From Ochromonas danica (taxonomy: Eukaryota; Sar; Chrysophyceae; Chromulinales; Chromulinaceae), in contig VKHL01000033.1 in NCBI GenBank assembly GCA_015146655.1, forward strand, positions 1-64,000: a stretch of DNA of 64,000 bases, given 5' to 3'. The position numbers and the translations under genes were made by a program. The notes under the pieces are model-generated. The model saw only the letters and a program-made list of their open reading frames with translations, did not search any database and was not told where the DNA came from. Below, piece after piece: positions 10,396 through 21,524 of the stretch; the first letter of the stretch is position 1, and every line of letters begins with the position of its first letter.

Positions 10396-12489
10396 CTACG
10401 CATTCTCATCTTTAGGTGGTACAATAGGAAGTTGATAACCACAATCACGTTTTGTTCCAGGTCTTCCTTGTCCATCTGATGAACCATAACCACGAAAGCA
10501 TTGACACAAACCAGTTGTTGTATCACATAATCCACATCCACTACAAACCAAATTCTCTTTATTACCTGCAGTATATTCGATTACACCAAAGCTATCAATA
10601 TGTAAAGTACTAGCTGTAATTAATGGTAAATCACCATGTTCTGTTAAGAAAGTAACCAGAAATTGATTACCAGCTGCAAGACAAAGAGAGTCTGTAGCTC
10701 CTGCATTGACTGTCTCAACCGACACAACCTCAATGCTAGACAACGCTTCAAGAGCTGCTTGTACTTGAGCTGTAGTAGCACTAGGTAATAATGTGGTAGT
10801 ACTTTGTTCACGGAAGGTTAAGACAATACTACCCCCACCATTGACATCTGCTGTACAAGATAGAATTTGTTGTTCATTAGATTGTCCAGTTGTTAATGGA
10901 TCATCACCTGTAGGACAAACCATTAAACTACAATCATAACCTGTATATTCTGGATCACATAGACAACCATAGATACGTGAAGCATCCCATGTATTAGGAT
11001 TATTAGGTGTTGAACCATAGGTATAATTCTGTAAAACTCCATTAACTGTTGTAAGAGTAGCTAATGTTGCCATATCAAGACATTTTCCATGACCATTACA
11101 TCCTTCAGGTTCAGCATCTGTAATACCTGGACATGCTAAACGTTGACAAGCTGCACCACTAAAGCCAGCATTACATTGACATTGTCCACTTGATCGATCA
11201 CATAATCCAACATTTGAACATTCAACATAATTGGTTAAATGAGCAACATTATTAGCTGTTGGGAAATCAAACCATGCTAAATCAGTTGGACATAATCTTT
11301 CTGAACAATCTGCACCTATCCATCCATCAGAACATTCACAACGATACGTTGGATTTCCTAAACATTCACCATGTCCAGAACATGCAATAATTCCTGGACA
11401 GAATTGAATAAGATTGGTTGCATAACCACAATCACCTCTTGTACCAGGTTGATTATATCCATTTGATGTATCAAAATCTAAAGAACATTGACATGTTCCT
11501 ATTATTGGATCACATATTCCACGATTTGAACATTCCATATCTTCTTTTGTTCCTGTTACAACTTTAGCAACCGAGAGAACAACATTGGTAATACTACTTG
11601 ATAATGTCAATTTACGTTTATCTGGTACTAATAAAGGTAAGTCACCAAATGTTTGTAAGAATTCAATGGTTAATGTTGTACCAAAATCTGTACAAGCTTG
11701 TGGACCATAGAAGATAATCTTGACAGTACCTTTCCCTAAGGTAGGTAATGCTTCTAATGCTTTTTGAAAAGTTCTAACATTCGCATTAAATGGAATAGGA
11801 ATAGTTGTACGTCCACGGAAAGTTAATGTAAAAGTACCACCATCAGCTTTACATGCTAAACGTTGTATTTCATTATATTGTAAAGGGTTTGTAGGTGAGA
11901 TTAATTCTGTACCCGTTAATGGATCATCACCTTTAGGACAATAACGTAATGAACAATCTGTACCATGATATTGTATATCACAATCACATCCATAAATTTT
12001 ATAAGCATCCCATATGGTAGAATAGGTATAAACAAGACCTAATCCAGGATCTTTGGATAAAGCATGATAATACATTGAATTACATTTTCCAACTTCTTGA
12101 CAATGATTTGGACAGGATTGTCTTTCACATGCAATACCTTCAAACCCATCTTGACATGCACATAATCCTGTTGTACGATCACAGATACCCATATTGGAAC
12201 ATTCTGCTAGATTATGTGCATTATCTTCACCTTGTGCTTGATCAACCCAAGCATGATCAGAGGGACAGATTTTTAATGAACAATCTGCACCCATAAATCC
12301 ATCAAAACAATGACATTGTCGTGAAGGTGAAAAACAATGTCCATGTCCAGAACAAGCATTAGGACAAGGATGATCTTGAAGGTAAATGTTATTGTTATTA
12401 TTATTGTCAAGGGAAAGGAAAGAAGGAAGAGAAAAGAAGAGAAGGAAGAGTGGATAGATGAAAATTGATTTCTTCCTAGAGAGAGTCAT
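10396..12489 (-). CDS. Secreted EGF-repeat protein, internally duplicated (stramenopile style)
   Basis: 697 residues from ATG 12489 (a second ATG at 12501 adds four residues; the frame stays open further upstream but without plausible signal sequence). Residues 2-25 (LSRKKSIFIYPLFLLFFSL) form a signal peptide. The rest is two copies of one about 320-residue module. Each has EGF-like loops (CPNACSGHGHC; CSGHGECLGN), a CDRTTGLCACQDGF or CDRSSGQCQC loop, a YGCDCDIQYHGTDCS or YGCLCDPEYTGYDCS loop, the block CPKGDDPLTG or CPTGDDPLT, a beta-rich segment with LTFRGRTT or LTFREQST, and a closing PGTRGDCGY or PGTKRDCGY. There is no transmembrane helix or GPI signal that I can see, so it is probably extracellular or wall-associated. 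Function is unknown; adhesion or matrix roles are usual guesses for the family. Confidence 0.85.
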   Translation of the reverse strand: MTLSRKKSIFIYPLFLLFFSLPSFLSLDNNNNNNIYLQDHPCPNACSGHGHCFSPSRQCHCFDGFMGADCSLKICPSDHAWVDQAQGEDNAHNLAECSNMGICDRTTGLCACQDGFEGIACERQSCPNHCQEVGKCNSMYYHALSKDPGLGLVYTYSTIWDAYKIYGCDCDIQYHGTDCSLRYCPKGDDPLTGTELISPTNPLQYNEIQRLACKADGGTFTLTFRGRTTIPIPFNANVRTFQKALEALPTLGKGTVKIIFYGPQACTDFGTTLTIEFLQTFGDLPLLVPDKRKLTLSSSITNVVLSVAKVVTGTKEDMECSNRGICDPIIGTCQCSLDFDTSNGYNQPGTRGDCGYATNLIQFCPGIIACSGHGECLGNPTYRCECSDGWIGADCSERLCPTDLAWFDFPTANNVAHLTNYVECSNVGLCDRSSGQCQCNAGFSGAACQRLACPGITDAEPEGCNGHGKCLDMATLATLTTVNGVLQNYTYGSTPNNPNTWDASRIYGCLCDPEYTGYDCSLMVCPTGDDPLTTGQSNEQQILSCTADVNGGGSIVLTFREQSTTTLLPSATTAQVQAALEALSSIEVVSVETVNAGATDSLCLAAGNQFLVTFLTEHGDLPLITASTLHIDSFGVIEYTAGNKENLVCSGCGLCDTTTGLCQCFRGYGSSDGQGRPGTKRDCGYQLPIVPPKDENA

Positions 12490-13047
12490 AATTCTTATCA
12501 TAGCACAACAACAATAACAAAAGCAAAGCAAAGCAAGTGAACAGCAAAACCAAAGGGAAGACTGACACAGACACGCAGACACACCAACGGTTTCATGTGC
12601 GCAAAACCCGTATCGGTGGATTTTTTGGGGGTGGATCGATACTGTATCGGCATCGTATCGGGTCAAAAACGATACGATACGACACCGATGCAAGGCCCCT
12701 GTTATGACCCTTTTCGAACTTTCGAGGATTCGAATATTTGGAAATTTGTTGTTATACAAATGGTCACGTCTTACTATTTTAAGACAATAAGGTAACATAC
12801 AGAAAAGTATAATCATAATTATTCCTCCTCTTAAGAAGCGTCGTGGGAGGAAAAGCAAAGATGTTCTTGTCATTCTACAAAGTCACATGAGAGATCATTT
12901 TGGGACATTGAACAGTCAGAGAAAATGCTGATCGTGACCTTAAAAAACTCTTCCAAGCGTATTAACACTACGTTGCAAGAGAGCAATCCAAGCAACCAAA
13001 TCACTTGACTACCAACAGTCATAACACAGCAAAATATACAGGATTGA
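12490..13047. other. Upstream region of the EGF gene, with TATCG-rich palindromic sequence
   Basis: Bases about 12608-12690 are dense in GTATCGG and CGATAC words in both orientations, for example CCCGTATCGG, GGATCGATACTGTATCGG, CATCGTATCGGG and ACGATACGATACGAC. This resembles the inverted repeat at 7908-7969. The region lies 120-200 bases before the EGF start codon. The stretch 12700-13047 is ordinary AT-rich sequence leading to the 3' end of the next gene. Confidence 0.4.
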
Positions 13048-14246
13048 TTAACTAGCCACCGTCTCGGTTTTGTAGATGAGATGATTATTATCCATATGGA
13101 AAGTGAACGAGAAGTTTAAATCCAACAAAGTTGGATTATAATCTAAATTCAAGCCAGTCCAATCGTCAGAGCGCGTAAGCGATGCGATCGCCTCTGACAG
13201 TGGCAAATCACGCAGGAGCCCACGACCTTTAAGCAAGGCATTGTAAATATGAATAGGAACGACTTTGGTCTCTCCTTTCTCATCTTTAACCTCTGTCATC
13301 ATGTCTTTTATAATGGTTCCTCTAATCATGGAACTAACTGTAATCTCTGTTCCCCCTCGATTCAGAAATTGTTTTAGCGAAGATTCTTGTACAACAAACA
13401 CCACATCTGGTGTGGAGGATACGAACTCACAAATAAAAGAAGCCAAAGAAGAGCTACTGTTCGTCTCTTTCAATGGTACTAAGGTCTCAACGGCCTTTTC
13501 TCGCTTGATAAAGTCCACCGAACGACATGAAGAGGAATGGAAGGTCATGATAAAGTCTCTTATCTGCTTCGCATCTGCAGTGTTGATAACATTAGCAAGC
13601 ATTTGTGGAAAGAATCTGCGAAAATCCTTTTTGGGGATACGTGGAATCAGATATGCTCGTCGCCATGCACGAACAGGAAGAGGGCGAGGAAGCAGATTTA
13701 CTTCATGGTGCGTGGCCGGATTGAGACCCAACTCTAATAGGATAGAGTGATTGGCACTTTCTTGGTTTTGAATATCCCCACCATCAAACTTCACTTTCTT
13801 GCTGGAGACAATAGTGGCAGCACAGTCTGTCACAGTCAATCGGTGGCGTTTGCGACTATTTTGGGGTAGGACATACTGTGTAAGAGAGGTGAAGGATATA
13901 ACATGTGTGAGAGATTTTCTTACCTTTGGGAGGAAGAGATTGAAGATAACACATCGTCTGTTTCTTCAGTGCTAAGAGTGTTGAGTAGTGCTATCTCACT
14001 CTCCTTATCTGATGCGGGCAAGGGAGCGGACGTGAAAAAGTCATAATCCACATTAAAATCATCAAAATTACTCATTTGCAATGCTGTCATTAGTCTCTTT
14101 CTCTGTCCTTCAAAAAGTAGACAAGTGGAAATGGTGGTGGTGGCCGGTTGATGGATTTGATTGTGTTTTGTTCTGCAGTAAAATTGATGCGTTGTCGCTC
14201 TGCGCAGTTCACTTCGGGATGGAAGAAAGCGGTTTTTGCTGGTCAT
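13048..14246 (-). CDS. Unknown nuclear-type protein, two exons
   Basis: Exon 1 (14246 to 13924) joins exon 2 (13855 to 13048) through a 68-base intron, GTAAGA...AATAG. The join is inferred because it keeps the frame and gives SSSQ/SRKRHRL. Three in-frame ATGs are possible: 14246, 14090 (MTALQMSNFDDFN) and 14075 (MSNFDDFN). The later two look better because the region before them is not conserved-looking. An acidic N-terminal stretch (DFNVDYDFFTSAP) is followed by the basic patch RKRHR, then a domain with RAWRRAYLIPRIPKKDFRRF and LANVINTADAKQIRDFI. That last stretch weakly recalls the FP..NS.D..... segment of stramenopile bZIP/PAS-like regulators, but no leucine zipper is visible, so I leave it unassigned. 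It is divergent to the gene at 14786, about 0.5 kb away. Confidence 0.6.
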
Positions 14247-14785
14247 TATTCCATGTTGTTTATTGGAATATCTGCCTGTTTTTACACCAGTGCAGTATAA
14301 TGTATGCGTTCTTCTCTCTTTATATAAAAAATATAGACTAAAGACTATAGACTAAAGATAATATTGTAGAACCTTTTTATCTATTTCATATCTCTTTGAT
14401 CGAATTGGTGGATCATCTTCCCTACAACTTAAACAATGGACGACATGAAAATTGAGGAAAAAAACAGAAAATGCCACACGGCTTCAACGTAACTGCCCCT
14501 TCAACTTCCCCATCCCCACAACGTCACCACCACGTTTGTCACTTTGTTGTCCTCCGAAGACATCAGAATTGAATATCAGCGATTGCTGTCTATTATACTT
14601 GCTTTCATGCTAATATCATTCCTTGATTAGCATTTTTGAAACTTTGATTCCAAACAAATTATTTGCCTACCGAACAACTTCCATTCTCCTCTTGAGCTTT
14701 GAAGACATTTTTGCTTTTTCTGTTTACCTTCTTTACTTCATCTTCTTTCAAGTCTTTATTTATTCTCTCTTCCTGGTCTTTGTCA
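14247..14785. other. Divergent intergenic gap
   Basis: Shared upstream region of the two unknown genes on either side. It includes a short direct repeat TATAGACTAAAGA (around 14332-14357), and T/C-rich sequence just before 14786. The frame of the next gene is open from 14699, but without an ATG. Confidence 0.45.
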
Positions 14786-15454
14786 ATGGTTCTGCAACAT
14801 TCTCCAAGCTATCGCTTTCGTACTATTTATGTCCCAACTGTCCTGGTTGAAGACTTGGGTGTTACTCACTTTAATAAGGAAGACAAAGCCCTTGACGTAC
14901 GGTTTTTACTAGCTTTTGCTGAAGCTGAGACAGATTTAGAAAATAAATATCATCTTCTTCATCCATACAATGCCTTGGATTGCTCATATTTTGATTTTCT
15001 GACACTTACAGACTCACAAAGAAAATTCCTTGTACAAGAAGTTGATTATTGTACTATTCGTTCGATGATATTAACATCAGCATTGAATGTTAATCCATTC
15101 TTTGTGGATTTAGTCACAAAAAATCAAACTCTTCGTGCATTAACAACTATCATTGCATCAAATTCTGATCTGACTCTTCTCTCTTTACAATTCATGCAAT
15201 CCAAAATCAGATTTGATGGTCCATTAATTCGAGATCATCGTACTTATTCTGAAGAATTTCAATCTGCTGTAGCTAGAATTCGAATCTCAGTTGACCATTG
15301 TTGGACGATGAATGATGAAGCACTTCCTACTGCAACTTTACCTTTTTTACAACCTTGCCCTACTCCTGTAGGGATATTATACGTTCAAAACACTTTACCT
15401 ACTAATGGAGATGTCTCTTGCCCTTTATTTATTCAGTTGAAGATTGGAAGATAG
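14786..15454 (+). CDS. Unknown protein, 222 residues
   Basis: Single exon. The ATG at 14786 (MVLQHSPSYRFRTIYVPTV) is the first in-frame Met; the T-rich open sequence before it would encode an unlikely hydrophobic run without a start. The protein has no signal peptide or membrane helix and no repeat. It includes YNALDCSYFDFLTLTDSQRK and an alpha-helical middle LVTKNQTLRALTTIIASNSD. It resembles no family I can name. Its codon use (AT-rich third positions) is like that of its neighbours, and it is compact enough to be a real gene. Divergent arrangement with 13048-14246 suggests a shared promoter, nothing more. Confidence 0.55.
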   Translation: MVLQHSPSYRFRTIYVPTVLVEDLGVTHFNKEDKALDVRFLLAFAEAETDLENKYHLLHPYNALDCSYFDFLTLTDSQRKFLVQEVDYCTIRSMILTSALNVNPFFVDLVTKNQTLRALTTIIASNSDLTLLSLQFMQSKIRFDGPLIRDHRTYSEEFQSAVARIRISVDHCWTMNDEALPTATLPFLQPCPTPVGILYVQNTLPTNGDVSCPLFIQLKIGR

Positions 15455-16120
15455 AGATGCAAAATAATTGATATTTGAATGGTTTTTGTTCATCAATCCT
15501 GGGAAATGCTTTGCAGTTGTTATTTATTTCATAGAGTGATGATTTCCAAGACGAATTGTATTGGGTTGGACTTACTCTTTTTCAATCTTGTGGCTTTGGC
15601 TCTGTATGTAATAATGTGTGTTGGGTTGGGCTTGAAAAGATACATTTCTTCTTGTCTAATGTTTTCACATGTCTGGTGACTTTTCATGATTTATTTATCT
15701 TTTCTGACGGAATGTTTTCGGACTTTTCCTTCACATCATGTCATTTGTGGTTGTTTGAGTGTGTTTCTATGTTTGTTTGTTTGTGGCAGAATGGTACACA
15801 TCAATTCCTTAGTTCTTCGACGGTTTACCGACCCGTTTTCTATTCTGTGGTGTTATATGATATTTTGAACTGCTCTTGGTGAAGAATACTCGCTCTCTCC
15901 CAAGCAGTTTAGTACAAAAATACTTGTTGATGTGACTGTATGTGCTAAATAGAGCAAGAATGTTACAACTAGCAATCTTGTGCATGAGTGGTGTAGTACG
16001 GCGGTTTTCGCCAGCCAATCCTGAGATCTAAAATTAAGATCAACAATCCCGAGCATTATGTATGTTTTCACTATTCCACCTCAGCGGTGAACTATGGCAA
16101 TAATAGAAAGGAATATCATG
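15455..16120. other. Convergent intergenic region
   Basis: T- and G-rich downstream sequence (TGTTTGTTTGTTTGTGG near 15770-15786) with several small open frames on both strands that show no coding character. I see no gene. Confidence 0.5.
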
Positions 16121-17474
16121 CTAGACTTGATCAACATTCTGTGCCAGAGGACTGGATGTAATGACTCCGATAGTTTGTAATCTTTCCAGTGCGACTTGAC
16201 TCAACTTCTCCAATCCAGACGCCATGAGAGCATAATAGAAGGTTAATAGCTTTTCATAGGATTTCTTGGTTGCTGCTCTGTGATCATAACATGATATGTT
16301 AGCATGGATATACTACATGCATATCAAAGAAAGACTCTCACCTTGCAACTGCTTGAAGACGAGTCACCAACTGTTTATTAGACATATAACTCATTCGATA
16401 TGCACAATGAGTCACAGCCTAATACACACACATATGCACCACATAATGATTACAATAAGAAAAAGAATAGTAGCAGTAGCAATAGTAAACACTGCTTACT
16501 GTATTAGAGATAAGTTCATCATGCTCAGGATTCATTGATTGAATCAATGCTCGTAATTGAGGTGCAGTAATGATCTTTCTCTGATCACCATGTAGATCCT
16601 CATCTGTCCAATCTATAGAATCAGTAAAGTATAAACCTTCTAGATTCGATGAACCTCTCTTTGAAGAAGAAGAAGCATTCTTGTTATCTTCTAGGAAGTA
16701 GAATGGTTCCTCTTCTTCTTTGATATTGTTGTCATTATTGGATGATGATGATGATTTCAATGATGATATCCTTCTAGATCTTCGTGTTGGTTGAAGTTCA
16801 CTTATTCGATGACGACCTACTTCATCATTCTCATCATCATCATTGAATTCAATAGAATCAAGACTTCGCTTACGCTTTGCCTTATTCAATGACGATGAGG
16901 ATGATGATGATCTAGCAGTAGTAGTAGAAGAAGATCTTGTTTTTGGTATAGATGATGTTAATCCAAGAGATGCTAAGTATTCTTCATTACGTTTTATATT
17001 ATCAAGTCGTATCTTCTCATATTCACTTGTTTCATGATTGATGGTGGCTGTAGTAGTACTTGTAGTATTATCCAATTCAGATGTTTTACTCTGACATTTG
17101 TTTTGACTGTCTCTCAATCGATGTAAAATATTCCCTGCAGTCCTTGTACATACTTGAATGTTAAAATTATCATCAATAAACTTTTGGACATCAGAATAAT
17201 GAATAGGACTATTTTCCGTATTTTGATTTAAAACCCAAGCATCTACTTCAGACATTTGCTCATCATTCAAAGCGGCATGATTCCAGTCTTTTTTTACCAC
17301 AGATAAAGCATGTCCAGTACTAAGAACAGACGCAACATGACGATACATTGTTTCTCGGGACTTGCTATATCCCAGTTTTTGCATAATTTCAAAAGCGTCC
17401 CTAGGTCTCATGTTTGCGTCCTTCAATTTAATATACTGCTCAGCAAATTCCGTTTCCTTCTCTTCTTTATCCAT
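16121..17474 (-). CDS. HTH protein with transposase-like DNA-binding domain; possibly domesticated
   Basis: Three exons: 17474-16500, 16418-16342 and 16277-16121, with introns of 81 and 64 bases. Joined length is 402 residues ending in TAG. The N-terminal 115 residues look like the paired helix-turn-helix of Tc1-like transposases or their host-captured relatives: FEIMQKLGYSKSRETMYRHV, ALNDEQMSEVDAWVLNQN and IHYSDVQKFIDDNFNIQVCT. No DDE catalytic domain follows. Instead there is the motif EKIRLDNIKRNEEYLASLG, seen at the start of chromatin-linked proteins such as WDR76/CMR1, then a Ser- and Asp-rich basic linker with KAKRKRS, and a short helical C-terminal domain (NKQLVTRLQAVARAATKKSY). The likely role is a nuclear DNA-binding protein. 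The C-terminal exons are short but keep frame at both joins. Confidence 0.65.
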
Positions 17475-17869
17475 TTAATTTTTTAATTAAGTAGTTATTG
17501 ACAATTCTTCTGAAATAAAAGACCTCACCTTTGAATTTGAATCCTTTGACTCAAACCTTCTTAAGTTAACTACTGGCTATCCTTATTCAGTTAATACCAA
17601 GCCAACATTTTAACATTCATTCTAGTCTACCTTCGCGTATTATATCTGTTAACTCTAGCAGCAATTGCATTCAACCTACTGGATAGTATCTATCTTCATA
17701 GCAACGATAGTCTCAGCAATGAAGGAAGGACTATTATAACAGGGTTAGTATTCATATCTAGTATTGTTAAATTAGGGAATTCCATCATATATTGATCCAA
17801 TCAATAGTAATTATGACATCTAGATCATGAATGACAATGGACTATCTACAACAAGTAGACTATATATGT
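17475..17869. other. Intergenic gap
   Basis: Upstream of the HTH gene and downstream of the TAPT1-like gene. It is AT-rich and contains CTTCTTAAGTTAACTAC at about 17567-17583, related to the GTTAACTTAAG words clustered at 39010-39105. No gene seen. Confidence 0.45.
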
Positions 17870-19844
17870 CTAGACAATCTTGCCATTGTAAACACTGTAC
17901 CGATCCATTTCTGCTAATTTTTCCACAAAGCGAATACGCTCTTTGATACGCTCTTCATCCATATCATTATTACCACTGCTACTATTACTACTAACAACAA
18001 CTTGTGAGTTAGTAGATAATGTAACAAGTTCTTTACTAGCACTATTACTAATTGCTTTCATTCCTAATAACTCTTTTCCTTTCCGTTTCTCATGATGATC
18101 ATCATCTGTACTAAATGCTCCAAGTGCACTACTATTCTTACCAGCTATGACCTTGTTATTATTACTTATCTTCCTTCCAACAGATGGGAATTTCTTAACA
18201 GGTTCCATAGAAGGTGTTCGTTTAAAGAAAGTAAAATCTTTACGTTGTGCATAATCAGCATAATAGAGTAAACCTATGCCAAGCAATAACTTAAAGAGAA
18301 CAAAAGATAAGAAAATTATACTAATCCATGTCCAATAAGTCCATGAATCAACTTTTTGTAAATAGAGTGAAACAGCAGGTGCTGAAAGTGCTTGTAAAAG
18401 ATATCGTACAAATACACTTCCCAATGGTAACTATTCAATCAATCAATGGTAACACAAGTTACTGTAAGACATAGAAATACCCATAGTAGAAATGTTTATA
18501 TTCTTCTCTTACCTGAGCCATTCCTAATCGTCTTGAGACAGCATAGGTATGATCTAATATAATTGGATCACGTCGATTATTTAAAATATCAGATCTTAAT
18601 ACATAAGCAAAATCATGATAAACTGAAGCATTAACTGAATTAAATTTGGTAATAAAAGCATGTTTCATTCCATCAGCTATAGCTTCACCTGCTAACATTA
18701 AGAAAGCAACTTTTAAAAACCCTGGTAATGTCTCTTTCCATGCACTACCTGCTTGTGCCATTGTACCCAAACAGATTAATGTTAGATATAAAAAGATTTG
18801 AAATCTTTCTGTTATATCAGAACATGCAATTTGAAATAAGTTATTTCCATCAAATTTTTTAAAGACAAAAGTACGCATTTCTGAAAAATTATTAATCACT
18901 AAGACGGTAACTAATGCTTCATCAGCTGAATTAATCACAACTGTTAATGTTGCTACAACAAAGAAATAAAGAATAGAATGTAGACAAACATAACATGAAG
19001 AAGCAATAAAGAAATAAATCATTTTAATAGAAAATGGATTAGATCTAGTTTGCCAATGTAATCCATCAAAAGTATCTTGTCCAAAGGAACTAAGTAATTT
19101 ATCCATAACTTCCATCATTCCTGCTAAGACATAAAGTTTAATAATACTTTGTCCACGTATAAAATGATAAACTTGACTCATATTAATCTGTCGTAAGACA
19201 AGACAACTTATTAGAAACATTGTTCCTCTCATAATATCATATCCTTGTGTACGATGGAAATAATGTAAAGGATAATATGATGTATTTCCATTTTTACCTT
19301 TTTCTTTTTCTTCTTCTTTAGATGAGAAGAAGGACATTAAAGAGAGATAATGACAACCTGTTACTAGTTTAATTAGATAAGATTGAATATCACTCCATAA
19401 TAAGAAAAGACTAAATAGAATACGAATAGGTAAGAAAGTTAAAACATAAAGAAAAGTATCTAAACTCATAATAAATCCAAGCCAGATTAAACTTTCTAAT
19501 TTCATTGGAACAATAAAGAAATTTTGTATACTTTCTTCTTTTACAGGTGGTTCAAAATGACCTGGTTCACCTACACCAAACATTTCTGTACGAATATATT
19601 CATAAAGATTGAATGAATGAGAACGTGATGGTGTATGGAAAACACGTGAAGGAGATTGTAAGATATCAATAGATTTATCACTTGCTGCTGCTGGTGAGGA
19701 TGCTCCACCTCCTTCTGTTGTTGCTGTTATTGGTTCATCATCATGATTGTCATTGGATGATGATGATGAGGATGTTGAAGATGATAGACTAGCTAATGCG
19801 ATAACAGCAGAAGAAGAAGAGGAGGACGGATACTTCCCAGACAT
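17870..19844 (-). CDS. TAPT1: TAPT1/Emp65-family multi-pass membrane protein
   Basis: Exons 19844-18513 and 18430-17870 with an 82-base intron (GTAAGA...AATAG) give 630 residues. ATG 19844 (MSGKYPSSSSS) is preferred; the frame is open a little further up but has no ATG. After a Ser-rich N-terminus comes LYEYIRTEMFG, then membrane helices and the family's best-kept block: FVFKKFDGNNLFQIACSDIT followed by ERFQIFLYLTLICLG. Next come KHAFITKFN and YHDFAYVLRSDIL. This is the TAPT1 (CMV gH-receptor-like, DUF747) family. Human TAPT1 is linked to centrosome and cilium base, and yeast Emp65 to ER protein homeostasis, so location may be the ER or cilium. The cytosolic C-terminal tail is low-complexity with acidic ends. 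Family call is strong; cellular role is inferred. Confidence 0.85.
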
Positions 19845-20906
19845 GATAAATACTAGATTGAAAGCGATACACAAAATCAAAGCAAACAATCAATCAAGTA
19901 ATTAATAATAACTAACAGACAATGCAATGCAAGGTGAGAAGGTGCAGACCAGAGATTGCATCAATTGCATCCAGCAACACAAAAGTCGAACAACCACAGT
20001 ACAAAACTAAGAAAAGATGACTACAAAACCGGATAGTAGTTTCTCCCTGCACGGAGAAAAGAAGACAACCACTCAAAACTCTACTAATCCTTATACAGAA
20101 GTCGTAAAGTTCGATATTTTCACCATGGATTTATGATGATCATGTTGTCTATGTTTAGATTATCATCTATTGGGATCTTCACTTATACATTTCAACGATT
20201 TCACTTATAGGTTATCTCAACATGTTTACACAAAACCTCAACCTCTGTACTTAGCAACAAAACACATAATCAAAGCCTGCTAGAATCTTAGTCGGAGCAG
20301 CTTGTTATTGTATTGTTCTTCAGGTTAGATGATTCTCTGTCCATTCTACCTGTTACTTCAGCCATTAACCTCAACCACTAACACCACAGGTTCTGATTGT
20401 CTTTCTGTATTTGCGATTGTCAGAGAAGGCAATCAAGACAGTAATAGGACCTAAATGTCTGACCAGACGGCTGCTGAATCAAATCAATGCCGATCAGAAC
20501 AGAGCGATAGCATGACGGATTCAGCTCTGTTACACATCTCATAACATACACACAGCTACAGTAATACAATACAGCTTCCTTGTATACAACAATGCCATTA
20601 TCATATATACATACACACAGAAGGACATTTTATGGAGAAGCATTTAGCCTACATAATCACACTTGTTTATATTTATTCCACCATCAGACAACAGTAACAA
20701 CCTCACAAAATTCACCATGTCCTTCAGAGCTAGCTGCATGCCATGAGCACTTTCCATCCTAAACTAAAATAATAATAATAATAAAACATCAGTAAGATAA
20801 GAAAACGATAGAAAACAACCTGCTACCATTATGTTCGAAACGAATAATACCATCGCTACTATTCTATTCAACCATATCCAAGCTCACAGTCACCCTCAAG
20901 CCCTAT

Positions 20907-20979
20907 CTCATGATCTGTCTGGTTTACATCCACTTTACCGTCTGACAGTAAAGTGGATGTAAACGAGGCAGATCATGAG
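20907..20979. repeat. Near-perfect hairpin, 32-base arms, 9-base loop
   Basis: Left arm 20907-20938, right arm 20948-20979. The arms are complementary at 30 of 32 positions, and the core TTTACATCCACTTTAC (16 bases) matches its partner perfectly. The pairing does not continue clearly outside. It could be a foldback remnant of a small DNA element or, if transcribed, a small-RNA precursor. No coding frame overlaps it. Confidence 0.75.
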
Positions 20980-21491
20980 GTAAGGAAGTTGTCTAGCTGT
21001 AGTAAAAGATGTACTAGTAGTAATGGGAGAGGTATCAGCTAGTTTAGAGACAGACATGAGTGAGCTCAATGAGATCGTTAATGGAGTCATACTCCACCTC
21101 TTTGACTAGAGCCTTCCCTGACTAGCAGCTCCTGGTCATAACTAGCTTCTTAGTCTCTCTTTTTAGGAAACTCTTTAGAAACTCAATTAGTTTCCTTTGA
21201 TTTTTCGTTTGTCATTTATTAGCTTTTCGATCCATTTTTGAACAAAAACTGTTAGCATATTTGCAACATCACTTACAAGTGATCGAATGTTGCTTGTGCA
21301 TGGAATCACCTTTAGACCAAATTTCAGATAAGGAAGTGGCCTTATGTACCGCATAAGCTTTCCCTATTATGGAGCTGTCTATAGCTATAGTCTAGATTGA
21401 CTCCCATGACTGCGAAAAAGGGGCGAGGCAAGAGCAAATTTCACCCACACCCTCTCGGCATGAAGCATTAATCACAAGAGCTTCCTTTATT

Positions 21492-21524
21492 CAAGTTTCC
21501 TTTATGCTTGATTAAGGAAACTTG
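21492..21524. repeat. Short hairpin CAAGTTTCCTT / AAGGAAACTTG
   Basis: Eleven-base perfect arms at 21492-21502 and 21514-21524 with an 11-base loop, about 160 bases upstream of the PNGase start codon. The word AGGAAAC also recurs at 21165. It may be a chance structure in AT-rich DNA or a regulatory element. Confidence 0.4.

Noticed and set aside
15479-15882. Hydrophobic plus-strand open frames
   Set aside because: T-rich downstream sequence translates to Phe/Leu/Cys runs; no start context or family match.
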